The notes: generated by a model not told the origin, from the sequence alone. Counted from the stretch's first letter, positions 1 through 10,038 are shown. The stretch is DNA of 64,000 nt from Corynebacterium sp. zg-331 (GCF_014267345.1 NZ_JACMYD010000001.1:310001-374000); one strand, 5' to 3'. Numbers and translations: made by a program.

Positions 1-1
1 G

Positions 2-577
2 GAGGAGGGCGCCCATCTGATCGCCTGCCGCGCGGAGCCGCAGCGCTTTCTCGGGGCGCTGGCCGCGATGGTGCAGGCGCGTGCCGTGGTGAGCGTGCCG
101 GTGATGGCGTGCGGGCTGTTTTTCGATCCCTATCAGATCCACGAGGTTCGGGTGTTCGGGGCCGATCTCGTGTCGTTGCGCGTGCACTATCTGGATCAAT
201 ACCGCCTGGCGGCCCTGGCGGATCGGGCGGAATCGCTGGGCATGACGGCCCTGGCGGAGGTACGTACCCCGGAGGAAGCCGGACGTGCCCTGGACGCGGG
301 GCTGCGGGTGCTGGGGATCAACACCAGGGATCGAGCCACGGGGACGGCCAACGCGGAGCTCTTTGCGGAGATCACCACAGGATTGCCGGAATCCACCATC
401 TGCGTGGGGATGGCGGGGGTGAAAGACCCCAGCGACCTCTTGGCGTACGCAGCTAACGGAGCGGATGCCGTGGTGGTAGGCAGCGCGGTGCGCTGCAGCT
501 TCGATCCCAGTGCAAGCCTGCGCGCGCTCACGGCGGCGGGCCAGCATCCGGCCTGCGCAGCCCGCAGGAGTAGGTGA
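2..577 (+). CDS. TrpC-like protein (indole-3-glycerol-phosphate synthase paralogue), 3' part
   Basis: The gene enters from before the window, so only about 191 codons are seen. The fold-typical features of indole-3-glycerol-phosphate synthase, a TIM barrel, are present: a 'VPV' strand, 'FGADLVSLR', 'ALAEV', 'LGINTRD' and the phosphate-binding end 'GADAVVVGSAV'. Compared from memory with Sulfolobus IGPS, the Glu of 'ALAEV' (E159) and the Asn of 'GIN' (N180) are kept. The catalytic Lys of the K-D-F motif (K110) is replaced in 'VMACGLF', and the E-S-G motif (E210, S211) has become 'GMAG'. It may therefore lack IGPS activity. It sits directly before lgt, where mycobacteria have trpC-trpB-trpA-lgt, so it looks like the diverged relic of that trp position. 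Family assignment is firm; function is not. Confidence 0.75.
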   Translation, partial: EEGAHLIACRAEPQRFLGALAAMVQARAVVSVPVMACGLFFDPYQIHEVRVFGADLVSLRVHYLDQYRLAALADRAESLGMTALAEVRTPEEAGRALDAGLRVLGINTRDRATGTANAELFAEITTGLPESTICVGMAGVKDPSDLLAYAANGADAVVVGSAVRCSFDPSASLRALTAAGQHPACAARRSR

Positions 578-631
578 TCTCCCGCGAACCTCGGTGGGCG
601 TGTCGGCGGGGCATAGGGCACACTGATAGGC

Positions 632-1489
632 GTGCGTGTTGATGACCTAGCCAATATCCCCTCCCCGCCGCAGGGCGTGTGGTACCTGGGCCCGCTGCCC
701 ATTCGCGCCTATGCGCTGTGCATCATCGCCGGGATCGTGGCGGCGCTGTGGCTGACCACCCGCCGTTATGCGGCGCGCGGCGGCGACCCCGCCGTGGTGC
801 TGGATGCGGCGATCGTGGCAATTCCGGCCGGCATTGTCGGTGGACGCCTCTATCACGTGCTAACAGACTGGCCTAAGTATTTCGGTGCGGGAGCCAACCC
901 GGTGGACGCGTTGAAGATCACCAACGGTGGCCTGGGCATCTGGGGCGCGGTGGCCCTGGGCGCGCTGGCGGTGTGGTGGTATCTGCGCCGCAGGAAAGTG
1001 GCGCTGGGACCGTTCGCGGACGCGGCGGCCCCCGGGGTGATCGTGGCCCAGGCCATCGGGCGGCTGGGCAACTGGTTTAACCAGGAGCTCTACGGCCGCC
1101 CCACCGATGTTCCCTGGGCTTTGGAGATCTACCGCCGGGTGGACGAGCAAGGCCGCTACGCCCCGGTCACGGGCGCCTCCACGGGGGAAGTGCTGGCCTC
1201 GGTGCACCCGACCTTCCTCTACGAGATGGCCTGGAACCTGGCGATCTTTGGTGTGCTGCTGTGGATCGACCGGCGTTTCCGGCCGCGCGGGGGGCGGCTC
1301 TTTGCCCTCTATGTGGTGGGCTATACGGTGGGTCGATTCTGGATCGAGCTCATGCGCGATGATCCTGCGACGATGGTGGGGGGGCTGCGGATCAATACCA
1401 TCGTGTCCGCGGCGGTGTGTGTCGCGGCGCTGGCGGCCTTCTTCGCGCTGCGCGGGCGGGAGCGCGGCGAGGCGACACAGGGGTGCTGA
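632..1489 (+). CDS. lgt: Prolipoprotein diacylglyceryl transferase Lgt
   Basis: This membrane enzyme transfers a diacylglyceryl group from phosphatidylglycerol to the lipobox cysteine of prolipoproteins, the first step of lipoprotein maturation. The 285-aa protein starts at GTG and has several hydrophobic helices. It shows 'GGRLYHV' (about 70-76), the Lgt signature '[13 protein letters not shown]' (143-155) with the essential Arg and Asn, 'HPTFLYE' (about 191) and 'GRFWIE' (about 233). Length is normal for an actinobacterial Lgt without the long C-terminal tail seen in mycobacteria. It lies between the TrpC paralogue and pyk, the usual corynebacterial position. Confidence 0.96.
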   Translation: MRVDDLANIPSPPQGVWYLGPLPIRAYALCIIAGIVAALWLTTRRYAARGGDPAVVLDAAIVAIPAGIVGGRLYHVLTDWPKYFGAGANPVDALKITNGGLGIWGAVALGALAVWWYLRRRKVALGPFADAAAPGVIVAQAIGRLGNWFNQELYGRPTDVPWALEIYRRVDEQGRYAPVTGASTGEVLASVHPTFLYEMAWNLAIFGVLLWIDRRFRPRGGRLFALYVVGYTVGRFWIELMRDDPATMVGGLRINTIVSAAVCVAALAAFFALRGRERGEATQGC

Positions 1490-1597
1490 GGCGGGTACAT
1501 TGGCATACGGAGTCGGCCCGGGCAATCCCACATGAGTGGGCCTATCTGGGCGTATGCCCGTGGAGATCGGACGCGATTAGCAGTAGGGTGGAACAAC

Positions 1598-3046
1598 GTG
1601 GATAGAAGAACAAAGATTGTCTGTACTCTCGGCCCGGCCGTGGCGAGCGAGACCGCTATTCTGGATCTGGTCAATTCCGGAATGAACGTGGCGCGCATGA
1701 ACTTCTCGCACGGCTCGCACGAGGATCATGCGCAGAATTACGCCTGGGTGCGCCAGGCTGCCAAGCAAACCGGCAAGGCCGTGGGCATTCTCGCCGACCT
1801 CCAGGGGCCCAAGATCCGCCTGGGCACCTTCGCCGAGGGGGCCACCCGCTGGGAGAACGGCGAGATCATCCGCATCACCACCGAGGACGTGGAGGGCACC
1901 CACGACCGCGTGTCCACCACCTACAAGGGCCTGGCCAACGACGCCAAGGCGGGCGACCGTCTGCTGGTAGATGACGGCAAGGTGGGCCTGGTGTGCATCG
2001 AGGTGGAGGGCAACGACGTGGTGTGCGAGGTCGTCGAGGGCGGCCCCGTCTCCGACCACAAGGGCGTCTCCCTGCCCGGCATGGACGTCTCCGTGCCCGC
2101 GCTGTCCGAAAAGGACATCCGCGACCTGCGCTTCGCCCTCGAGCTGGGCGTGGACATCATCGCCCTGTCCTTCGTGCGTTCCCCCGGGGACGTGGACCTG
2201 GTGCACCAGGTCATGGATGAGGTGGGACGCCGCGTGCCCGTGGTGGCCAAGCTGGAAAAGCCCGAGGCCGTGGATGCCCTGGAATCCATCGTGTTGGCCT
2301 TCGACGGCATCATGATCGCCCGCGGCGACCTCGGCGTGGAGGTCCCCCTGGAACAGGTTCCGCTCTTCCAGAAGCGCGCCATCCAGGTGGCCCGCGAGAA
2401 CGCCAAGCCCGTGATCGTGGCCACCCAGATGCTCGACTCCATGATCCAGAACTCGCGCCCGACCCGCGCCGAGGCCTCCGACGTCGCCAACGCCGTGCTC
2501 GACGGTGCCGACGCCGTCATGCTCTCCGGGGAGACCTCCGTGGGCGTGGACCCGCACAACGTGGTGCGCACTATGGCCCGCATCGTGCGTCAGGCTGAGG
2601 CCGGAGGCGTGGTGCCGCCGCTGTCTCACATCCCGCGCACCAAGCGCGGCGTGATCTCCTACTCCGCCCGCGACATCGCCGAGCGCCTGGGCGCCAAGGC
2701 CCTCGTGGCCTTCACCACCTCCGGCGATACCGCCCGTCGCGTGGCGCGCCTGCACTCCCACCTGCCGCTGCTGGTGTTTACCCCCAATGAGTCCGTGCGC
2801 TCCCAGCTCGCCCTGAGCTGGGGCACGCAGTCCTTCCTCGTCAATGACGTGGACTCCACCGACCGCATGATGGAGGAGGTCAATGCGGAGCTGCTGGAGA
2901 TGAAGGAGTATTCCCGCGACGACATGATTGTGGTCGTGGCCGGTACGCCCCCCGGAATCCAGGGCAACACCAACATGATCCACGTGCACTTGCTGGGAGA
3001 TAGCTTCAGCAAGGCCGAGGCGCAGTCCGCGCGGGGTGCGCAGTAG
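1598..3046 (+). CDS. pyk: Pyruvate kinase
   Basis: Pyruvate kinase converts phosphoenolpyruvate and ADP to pyruvate and ATP, the last step of glycolysis. The reading frame is open from 1532, but the family start is the GTG at 1598, giving 'MDRRTKIVCTLGPA' and 482 aa. Visible motifs are 'ARMNFSHG' (about 31-38), the signature 'AKLEKPEA' with the catalytic Lys (about 216-223), 'ARGDLGVEVP' for metal and substrate binding (about 240) and 'TQMLDSM' (about 276). The C-terminal allosteric domain is complete ('TSGDTARRVARL'). It follows lgt and ends just before a strong terminator. Confidence 0.97.
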   Translation: MDRRTKIVCTLGPAVASETAILDLVNSGMNVARMNFSHGSHEDHAQNYAWVRQAAKQTGKAVGILADLQGPKIRLGTFAEGATRWENGEIIRITTEDVEGTHDRVSTTYKGLANDAKAGDRLLVDDGKVGLVCIEVEGNDVVCEVVEGGPVSDHKGVSLPGMDVSVPALSEKDIRDLRFALELGVDIIALSFVRSPGDVDLVHQVMDEVGRRVPVVAKLEKPEAVDALESIVLAFDGIMIARGDLGVEVPLEQVPLFQKRAIQVARENAKPVIVATQMLDSMIQNSRPTRAEASDVANAVLDGADAVMLSGETSVGVDPHNVVRTMARIVRQAEAGGVVPPLSHIPRTKRGVISYSARDIAERLGAKALVAFTTSGDTARRVARLHSHLPLLVFTPNESVRSQLALSWGTQSFLVNDVDSTDRMMEEVNAELLEMKEYSRDDMIVVVAGTPPGIQGNTNMIHVHLLGDSFSKAEAQSARGAQ

Positions 3047-3062
3047 GTTCCTCTTCTCCTAA

Positions 3063-3093
3063 GACTCCCGCCTTCGCGGTGGGGGTCTTTTTA
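3063..3093 (+). terminator. Rho-independent terminator of pyk
   Basis: A 10-bp stem (3063-3072 with 3078-3087, including two G-T pairs) has a 5-nt loop TTCGC and is followed at once by a run of five T. It lies 16 nt after the pyk stop codon. Confidence 0.9.
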
Positions 3094-3983
3094 TTAAAGT
3101 GGGGCGGCCTGGCACCGCACTAGTACCTCATATTATTATTGTCGGCTTGGCAGAGGGGTGACCGCGGCGCTGACGGCTGGGTTCCTGGGGGTTCGTGCGC
3201 GCGGGCCACACAAGGCCCGGGGCTACGGGATGGATCTCGTGGGGCCCGGTTACCTGTCTGAGTGAGGAAGGCGGGGGCGTTTTATCGACGCCGCTGGGAT
3301 GGGCGGAGGACCACCGCTCTGCACAGCCCCTACTGATACTGCTACGAGGTAAGTGCACAAGCGCCTGTGGTGATTGCAAGGTCCCCGATGAGCTGGCGCC
3401 AGGCTCTGCTTCTGCCCCAGTGGACGCGCGATCTCACTCTGTTTAGGCAAGGCAATCGGTGGGATGTCACGGAAGCGATTGCACACCCACGGGATGAGCA
3501 TCGTGGAGTCGTTATCGCCCAGGGACTTAGTGGAGGTGGATGTGGTGGGCAGACCTTGTAACTGGTGGTGTATGTGGTCAGTAACGTGTGTGAGCACCAT
3601 GCCACTGTCCTCGTGGCGTCTGCTGTGGGTGAGCAGGTCCTCAGTGATCAACATGGCGTTGGCGGAGAAGGATGTCTAATTACGTAAGCTGGGAGGTGTT
3701 GGTTGCGGTGAGGAGCTGAGCCTTAGCGGCGTATCTCTTATACTGCACATAGGCTGATCCCCTTCCTGTTCTGTTATGGTAGATGGGCATTTCTCTGGTG
3801 AGTGTTTCCGCAGAGTTTTTCTTAGATAAGAGAAAAATTTGATGCCCTTATCTGGATTGACAATTTTCTTATTTAAGCTGTAGTCTATTATCTCCCCTAT
3901 CCTTCTTTTGGTAGGATCGCTCGATTGTTGAAGCTTTTTAGATTCTGACTTGGACCATTTTTAAGGAAAGTATATTCCCTGAA
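3094..3983. other. 890-bp stretch without a recognisable gene; possible gene remnant
   Basis: No protein family was recognised here. The part up to about 3700 is GC-rich. On the minus strand a frame of 134 codons (3250-3654, first residues 'MLITEDLLTHSRRHED') has mostly G or C in third codon positions, as a real high-GC gene would. A short minus-strand frame beginning 'MPIYHNRTGRGSAYV' lies upstream of it at about 3690-3800 and is out of register with it. This could be one broken gene, but I cannot identify it. From about 3740 to 3983 the base composition drops sharply to AT-rich and leads into the Abi-like pseudogene. Confidence 0.3.
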
Positions 3984-4748
3984 TTATGGGAAAAATGGTT
4001 CTATTCTTTTATCTCGATAGTAGGTCATGTACTCTATCGGTGCGAAAGGTCGCTCTGCCGGGCAGGTGTATGCTGAAACTTTCTCGTACATCTTTACTGC
4101 ATCTTCGGCGTTGTCTCCGATGATGACCACATCATTGCGAGGCGGTATGGGGCGCTGTCGCATGACTTCTGACACCCGCTCGATTCCTTCGATCCACAAT
4201 CGGGCGTCTGGATCGATCCATTCTGTTAGGGAAAGTATTTTCTTTAGTTCGATTCCTGGGTCGTGCTCTAGGGGTGAGTCTTGATGTGCGCAACGATTGC
4301 GGATCGCGCGCATGTCGTGAACCGCGTTGTAGACTACCTTAATTATTCCCGGCGAGTTTGGGAATGCTCTATGGAGAGATTCTCCCCATAGAGACTGATT
4401 TTCAGTTTTGTTTGGATCGAGCAGGCTCAGCCAGAATCCCAGGGTGAGTTTGGATATTATTGCATCGGGTGTGGCGGTTTTGGTAGTTTCATCTTTTCGC
4501 TTTTGTGCGGCTGCGGTGATGGCGGGCAGATCTTGTTGCCAGGGATATTTGAGCGGATGAACCTGTGAAAGTTGTTCCATCATTGTGTTGCGGAGAAGTA
4601 CCTCGGCGTGATGGATGCATTCCGATAGGGCTGATGATTACGTGTGCGTTCCACTCGTAGAGTTTCCATGCTACGGCTTCATCATGATCGCAAGCGGTGA
4701 GGAAGGAGAGAAACGTGCAGGTGAGACCCAGGATATCTTGCGTGACAT
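3984..4748 (-). pseudogene. Abi-like (HEPN-type) abortive-infection protein, two frameshifts
   Basis: The C-terminal 199 codons (3984-4583) match actinobacterial Abi-like proteins: 'LTLGFWLSLL', 'LWGESLHRAFP' and 'MRAIRNRCAHQD'. The last contains the R-N-x3-H signature of HEPN ribonucleases, whose Arg and His are catalytic. The missing N-terminus can be read just upstream if two indels are allowed. The start at 4748 gives 'MSRKISWVSPARFSP'. One base appears lost in the GGAAGG at 4701-4706, after which 'FLTACDHDEAVAWKLYEWN' follows in another frame. One base appears gained near 4631-4639, after which 'ALSECIHHAEVLLRN' returns to the first frame. The shifts cancel, giving about 254 codons, but the unshifted frame hits TAG after 25 codons. 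AT-rich composition unlike the neighbours suggests horizontal origin. Confidence 0.72.
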
Positions 4749-4803
4749 GGATAGATGGTATCATGTGCCCCACATACCGCCTCTGGCTTTCTGGTCACGC
4801 GGT

Positions 4804-4851
4804 GGGGTTCGCTCCGTTGCCTCTGCCTTACGGCACGCATGGGCGAACCCC
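4804..4851. repeat. Inverted repeat between Abi-like gene and M20 peptidase gene
   Basis: GGGGTTCGC (4804-4812) pairs perfectly with GCGAACCCC (4843-4851). An inner CCGT/ACGG stem lies at 4814-4817 and 4830-4833. The plus-strand side is followed by a T-rich stretch at about 4856-4862. Both flanking genes are on the minus strand, so it is not in the obvious place for their terminator. Role unknown. Confidence 0.45.
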
Positions 4852-4867
4852 TTCTGGTTTTTCGGCC

Positions 4868-6121
4868 CTACGCCCTCAGGTAGGACAGTACCGCCGCCGC
4901 CCCCGCGCGGGTGGCGGCCTGAACGGTCGGCTCGTAGTCGGGGAGGAAGGTGGGCATGTGGTTGACGGGCACGTCCTGCCCTACGCTGTTATTCGTCACC
5001 GCCTTGTCCCACACCTCGCGCGGGGTGCACCCCACCAGCCAGAAGAGATAGGGCGCGCCGAGGGCGCGGGGGATGTGCGAGAAGTCCTCGGACACGGTGG
5101 AGCGGGCGGAGTCCACGGAGTCGGGGCCAAAGACGTCGTCAAAGACGGGCCGCACCCGCTCAAACACGGCAGGGGAATTATCGGTGAGTTCCCCGTGGGA
5201 GAAGAACTCGAACTCGGGGGCGACGGTCGCGCCGGAGGCCTCGCACTCGGCGGTGACCACGCGGCGGATGGCGCGCAGCACGTGACGCTTGACGTCCTCG
5301 TTGTAGAACCGGCAGTTGAGCACGAGCTCGGCCGTATCGGGGATGATGTTGTTGGTACTGCCGGAGTGTAGTGATCCCACGGTCACCACCGCGAACTCGT
5401 TGGGATCCACTTCGCGGCTCACGATTCCTTGCAGCCGCACCACGATCATGGCGGCCAGGTAGGTGGGGTCGATGGCGCGGTGCGGCATGGAGCCATGGGC
5501 GCTGCGCCCGGTGAGGGTGATCTTGAGGGAGTTGGTGGAGGCCAATTGCGCCCCGGGCATGGTCTGCACCTGGCCGGCGCGCCCCGGCATGACGTGTTGG
5601 CCGAAGCAGACGTCGGGCTTGGGAATAAGGCGGGCCAGGCCGTCGGCCACCATCGCGTCCGCGCCGGTGCCGGTCTCCTCGGCGGGTTGGAAGAGCGCGA
5701 CGAAGGTGCCCCTCCAGTGCTCGCGGGAGGCGTCGAGAAGTGCGCACACGCCCATCAGGGCGGTGGTGTGCATGTCGTGCCCGCAGGCGTGCATGACGGG
5801 GGCGGTGGAGCCATCGGGGCGGGCCTGGATGCGGGTGGAGGCATAGGATACGTCGGTGGTTTCTTTGACGGGGAGGGCGTCGAAGTCCGCGCGCATGAGT
5901 GCGGTGGGGCCCTCGCCGTTGCGAAAGATGGCGACGATCCCGAAGCCGCCGATTTGGGTGATAACCTCGCAGTCAAAGCGCTCCAGCATCGTCTCGATGC
6001 GCTGCGCGGTGGCGCGCTCGAGCCCGGAGAGCTCCGGGTGCTCGTGAAGGTCCTCGTAGAAGGCGCGCTGGAAGGTGAGATCGACGGAACTGGTCTGCAA
6101 CAACTGAGCGATGGTGCCCAT
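4868..6121 (-). CDS. M20-family metallo-amidohydrolase/peptidase
   Basis: The gene encodes a member of the M20D subfamily (hippurate/aminoacylase/IAA-amino-acid hydrolase type), which splits amide bonds of N-acylated amino acids. The start taken is the ATG at 6121 ('MGTIAQLLQ'), behind an AGGAG about 13 nt upstream, giving 417 aa. A longer frame to 6184 is less likely. Metal-site motifs are visible: 'MHACGHDMHTT' with Cys113, His115 and His118, 'FQPAEETGTGADAM' with the catalytic Glu pair, 'FGQHVMPG', the lid-domain 'RSAHGSMPHR' and the final 'SEDFSHI'. There is no signal peptide, so it is cytosolic. It is transcribed away from the small unknown gene at 6204. The substrate cannot be told from sequence. 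Confidence 0.88.
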   Translation of the reverse strand: MGTIAQLLQTSSVDLTFQRAFYEDLHEHPELSGLERATAQRIETMLERFDCEVITQIGGFGIVAIFRNGEGPTALMRADFDALPVKETTDVSYASTRIQARPDGSTAPVMHACGHDMHTTALMGVCALLDASREHWRGTFVALFQPAEETGTGADAMVADGLARLIPKPDVCFGQHVMPGRAGQVQTMPGAQLASTNSLKITLTGRSAHGSMPHRAIDPTYLAAMIVVRLQGIVSREVDPNEFAVVTVGSLHSGSTNNIIPDTAELVLNCRFYNEDVKRHVLRAIRRVVTAECEASGATVAPEFEFFSHGELTDNSPAVFERVRPVFDDVFGPDSVDSARSTVSEDFSHIPRALGAPYLFWLVGCTPREVWDKAVTNNSVGQDVPVNHMPTFLPDYEPTVQAATRAGAAAVLSYLRA

Positions 6122-6203
6122 CGGTGACGTTTCACTCCTAGAAAAATGTGGGTTCGCACCAATCATAGAACCATTCCCGATCATTTCTAGTTAGGCTTGC
6201 CTC

Positions 6204-6602
6204 ATGCCTAAGATTCAATTCGACGTGTTGATCCCCCGCGATCCGGCCGAGCGGCTGCGCGCGGCCTTCTCTGATGCCAGCGAGCGGCTGCGCGCCACCG
6301 GCAGGGCACGCAGTGCCGAACTCTCCTTCGACCCCCATCCCCAGGTGGCCGAGGGAGTGGAGGAGAAGCTCCGCGAGATCTTCCGCGCCGAGCACGAGGG
6401 GCGCGATCTCGATGGCGCGGGCGTGCGGCGCTACACCCTCGACGTGGACGGGGTGGAGGGCTCGATCAACGAGCTGGCCATGAGCCTGTCTCGGATGCTC
6501 ACCCCGCAGGCCGACCTCCCGCAGGACCCGGTGTTGCTGGCCAACGAGGCCGCCCACGAGCGGCCCGCGCATTACCCCTGGACGGTGGAGGTGCGCAGGT
6601 AA
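6204..6602 (+). CDS. Conserved hypothetical protein, 132 aa
   Basis: I do not recognise a family. The protein is soluble, charged, and starts 'MPKIQFDVLIPRDPAERLR'. It reads as an alpha/beta protein with an acidic middle (30-70) and no signal peptide or membrane segment. It is divergent from the M20 gene (82 bp between starts) and its last 31 nt overlap the end of the convergent glycerate kinase gene. Codon use is typical of the host (G/C third positions), which supports a real gene. No strong ribosome binding site precedes the ATG. Confidence 0.72.
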   Translation: MPKIQFDVLIPRDPAERLRAAFSDASERLRATGRARSAELSFDPHPQVAEGVEEKLREIFRAEHEGRDLDGAGVRRYTLDVDGVEGSINELAMSLSRMLTPQADLPQDPVLLANEAAHERPAHYPWTVEVRR

Positions 6603-7702
6603 TCCTGGGCGATGCGCCGTCCGGCGTCGGTGAGTTGGGCGCGATCATCCGAGGTATCGCTCAGCAGGGTGACCCGGGTCCCCGGCGGTGTTTCCCCGGA
6701 CACGGAGCTGGTGGCCACCGCCACCGGGGTGTGGTGGGGGCGGGCGAGGTCGAGCACGGTGCCCACCACCTTGCCCCGGGTGGACTGGCGATCCAGGCGG
6801 CCCTCGCCGGTGATGACGAGGTCCGCCCGGGCGATGAGTTCCGGCAGGTCCAGCGAGGCGGCTACCACGGGCGCGCCGGGCAACAGGCGGAGGTGGGAGT
6901 CGTTTCCGTGCAGGGTGCGCGAGAGCCAGGTCAGGCCGATGCCCAGCCCGCCGGCGGCACCCATGCCGGGGGTGGTGGGATCGACCCCGAGGAGCGTGCA
7001 GAGGTGGTCGAGGCCTCGCTCGAGGATCGCCACGTCCTCCGGTTCGGCCCCCTTTTGCGGACCGAACACGGCGGCCGCGCCCTCGGGGCCGGTAGCGGGG
7101 GAGCGGACGTCGCATAGCAGCACCCATTCGCTGGCGGCGGCGGGGATGTTGAGCTGCGCGGTATCGATGTCGGCGATGGCGCAGAGGTAGCCGCCGCCCT
7201 TGGGCACGGCGCGGCCGCGGGGATCGAGAGGGGTGGCTCCCAGGGCGACGAGGATACCGGTGCCGCCATCGATGGTGGCGGTGCCGCCGAGTGCCAGGGT
7301 GATGGTGCGCGCCCCGCGGGTCTGGGCGTCCGCGATGAGCACGCCGGTGCCGTAGGTGTCCCCGGTCAGCGGCACGGGGCGGTCGATGACCGCGGGTAAC
7401 CCTGAGGCGGCCGCTACGTCGATGTAGGCGGTGGCGGTGGTGTCGTCGTAGACGTAGCTGGCCTCGGTGAGGCGCCCGGCGGCGTCCGTGGTGGGCAGGG
7501 TGATGGTGCGCCCGCTAAAGGTTGCCGCGGTGCCCTCGCCTCCGTCGGCCATCGGAGCCAGGGCGATCTCGGCGTGCGGTAGCACCTCGCGCACGCCCGC
7601 TCCGAGGTACTCTGCGGCCTCCTGGGCGCTGGCGCGGCCTTTGAACGAGTCGGGTGCGATAACGACGCGGGCGGATGGCTCGGCGATGGTTTTTTCGGTC
7701 AC
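6572..7702 (-). CDS. glxK: Glycerate kinase (GlxK/GarK family)
   Basis: Glycerate kinase phosphorylates D-glycerate with ATP, feeding glyoxylate or glycerate carbon into glycolysis. The frame is open to 7777, but the protein most likely starts at the GTG at 7702 ('MTEKTIAEPSARVVIAPDSFKG'-like), giving 376 aa, the usual length. Family motifs are 'APDSFKG' near the N-terminus, 'APMADGGEGT', 'LGGTATIDGGTG', 'DVRSPATGPEGAAAVFGPQKG', 'GMGAAGGLG' and 'VITGEGRLDRQS'. A TACCAT hexamer ends 7 nt before the GTG and no Shine-Dalgarno is seen, so translation may be leaderless. The 3' end overlaps the convergent small gene by 31 nt. Confidence 0.92.
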   Translation of the reverse strand: MTEKTIAEPSARVVIAPDSFKGRASAQEAAEYLGAGVREVLPHAEIALAPMADGGEGTAATFSGRTITLPTTDAAGRLTEASYVYDDTTATAYIDVAAASGLPAVIDRPVPLTGDTYGTGVLIADAQTRGARTITLALGGTATIDGGTGILVALGATPLDPRGRAVPKGGGYLCAIADIDTAQLNIPAAASEWVLLCDVRSPATGPEGAAAVFGPQKGAEPEDVAILERGLDHLCTLLGVDPTTPGMGAAGGLGIGLTWLSRTLHGNDSHLRLLPGAPVVAASLDLPELIARADLVITGEGRLDRQSTRGKVVGTVLDLARPHHTPVAVATSSVSGETPPGTRVTLLSDTSDDRAQLTDAGRRIAQDYLRTSTVQG

Positions 7703-7763
7703 TCGACCAATGGTACTTACCCGTCCTGAGCATGGGAAATGTCCGATCGAGGAGGGAAAGCTG

Positions 7764-9219
<1,456 letters not shown>

Positions 9220-9238
9220 GGCTCATTACTCCTGGTAG

Positions 9239-9269
9239 AGGGGCTCGCGTCGGTAGGCGCGGGCCCCTT
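9239..9269 (+). terminator. Terminator-like hairpin after gdh
   Basis: A stem of 11 bp (9239-9249 with 9258-9268, one T-G pair) has an 8-nt loop and lies 20 nt after the gdh stop. Only two T follow, so termination strength is uncertain. Confidence 0.6.
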
Positions 9270-9340
9270 GTGGGTATGGGGGTGGCGTGTTTGGGAGGGG
9301 GTGAGGGGATCGTGAGGGGCAAAAAATTTTCCACAAAAAC

Positions 9341-9371
9341 TTGTGTGGTGCGGCGAGGGGGGTGTTAGTAT
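9341..9371 (+). promoter_or_regulatory. Putative promoter of the DUF6230/DUF6114 operon
   Basis: TTGTGT (9341-9346) and TAGTAT (9366-9371) are 19 bp apart, about 100 bp before the first gene. Just upstream CCACA and TGTGG form a small inverted repeat (about 9331-9348). The remaining leader to 9468 shows no recognised element. Confidence 0.35.
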
Positions 9372-9468
9372 CCCTTTTGGTAGCAACAGGAAACAATAAA
9401 GTGGCTTCTCTCACCCATGGGGGTATCGAGGGGCTGCTATCACGTAGGCCCAACGAAGGAGCAAAGCC

Positions 9469-10038
9469 ATGGGGCATATTAGGAAGATCCGATTCACGGC
9501 CATCATGGCGGGCAGTGCCCTGGTCACGGCGGGCATGGGGGTAGCGATGGCCCAAGGCGGACTGTCGGCCAACCTGGCGTTGTCCAACACCATCTTTTCT
9601 ATGCAGGTGGGCGCCATGGAGGCTCAGGGTATGAACCTCTTTGTGGACAACGAAGTCATGCGCGACGGCAATACGGGCGTGACCCGCCTGCGTCTCGACG
9701 AGGCCACCATCAGCGACATGTGTATGTCCATGCCCATCAACGTTCCGGGTTTGGGGGAACGTAAGTTCCAGATGATCGCCAATGGCCCCAGCACCACCGC
9801 CTCGAACCTGGTGATCGGGGCGAAAAACCTGGAGGGCGCCCTCACCATGATCAAGCCGCAGATCGGCGTGGATGCCCAGCAACTTTCCGATCAGGCGGAA
9901 CCCGGGGCCAGCGCCATCGTGGCGCAGGGGCTGGTGGCCAGCGACCAAAAGATTAAAGCCGCCTCCGTTTCTGCCGATAAGCTCACCGCTGCCGGGGCGA
10001 AGATCACCATCGAAGAGGTGGGGAAGAGTGTCTGCTAA
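9469..10038 (+). CDS. Exported DUF6230-family protein
   Basis: The 189-aa protein begins 'MGHIRKIRFTAIMAGSALV', with a positively charged start and a hydrophobic segment (about 9-27), so it is a secretion signal or a membrane anchor. The rest is a beta-rich domain of the DUF6230 family known mostly from Streptomyces, where it pairs with a DUF6114 gene; I assign this from memory of family context. Two Cys are visible, one in 'DMCMSM' and one as the last residue. No catalytic motif is evident. The next gene starts 11 nt before this one ends, so the two are translationally coupled and probably act together at the membrane. Molecular function unknown. Confidence 0.75.
   Translation: MGHIRKIRFTAIMAGSALVTAGMGVAMAQGGLSANLALSNTIFSMQVGAMEAQGMNLFVDNEVMRDGNTGVTRLRLDEATISDMCMSMPINVPGLGERKFQMIANGPSTTASNLVIGAKNLEGALTMIKPQIGVDAQQLSDQAEPGASAIVAQGLVASDQKIKAASVSADKLTAAGAKITIEEVGKSVC

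Noticed and set aside
4804..4851. Possible tRNA fragment or att site (GGTTCG-like arm)
   Set aside because: The arms do not fold into a cloverleaf and no integrase or repeated copy is present in the window.
6191..6211. TTAGGCTTGCCT...CCTAA resembling a DtxR iron box before the 132-aa gene
   Set aside because: The left half fits, but the right CCTAA is offset by two bases, so the 19-bp dyad is broken, and neither flanking gene is a typical iron gene.
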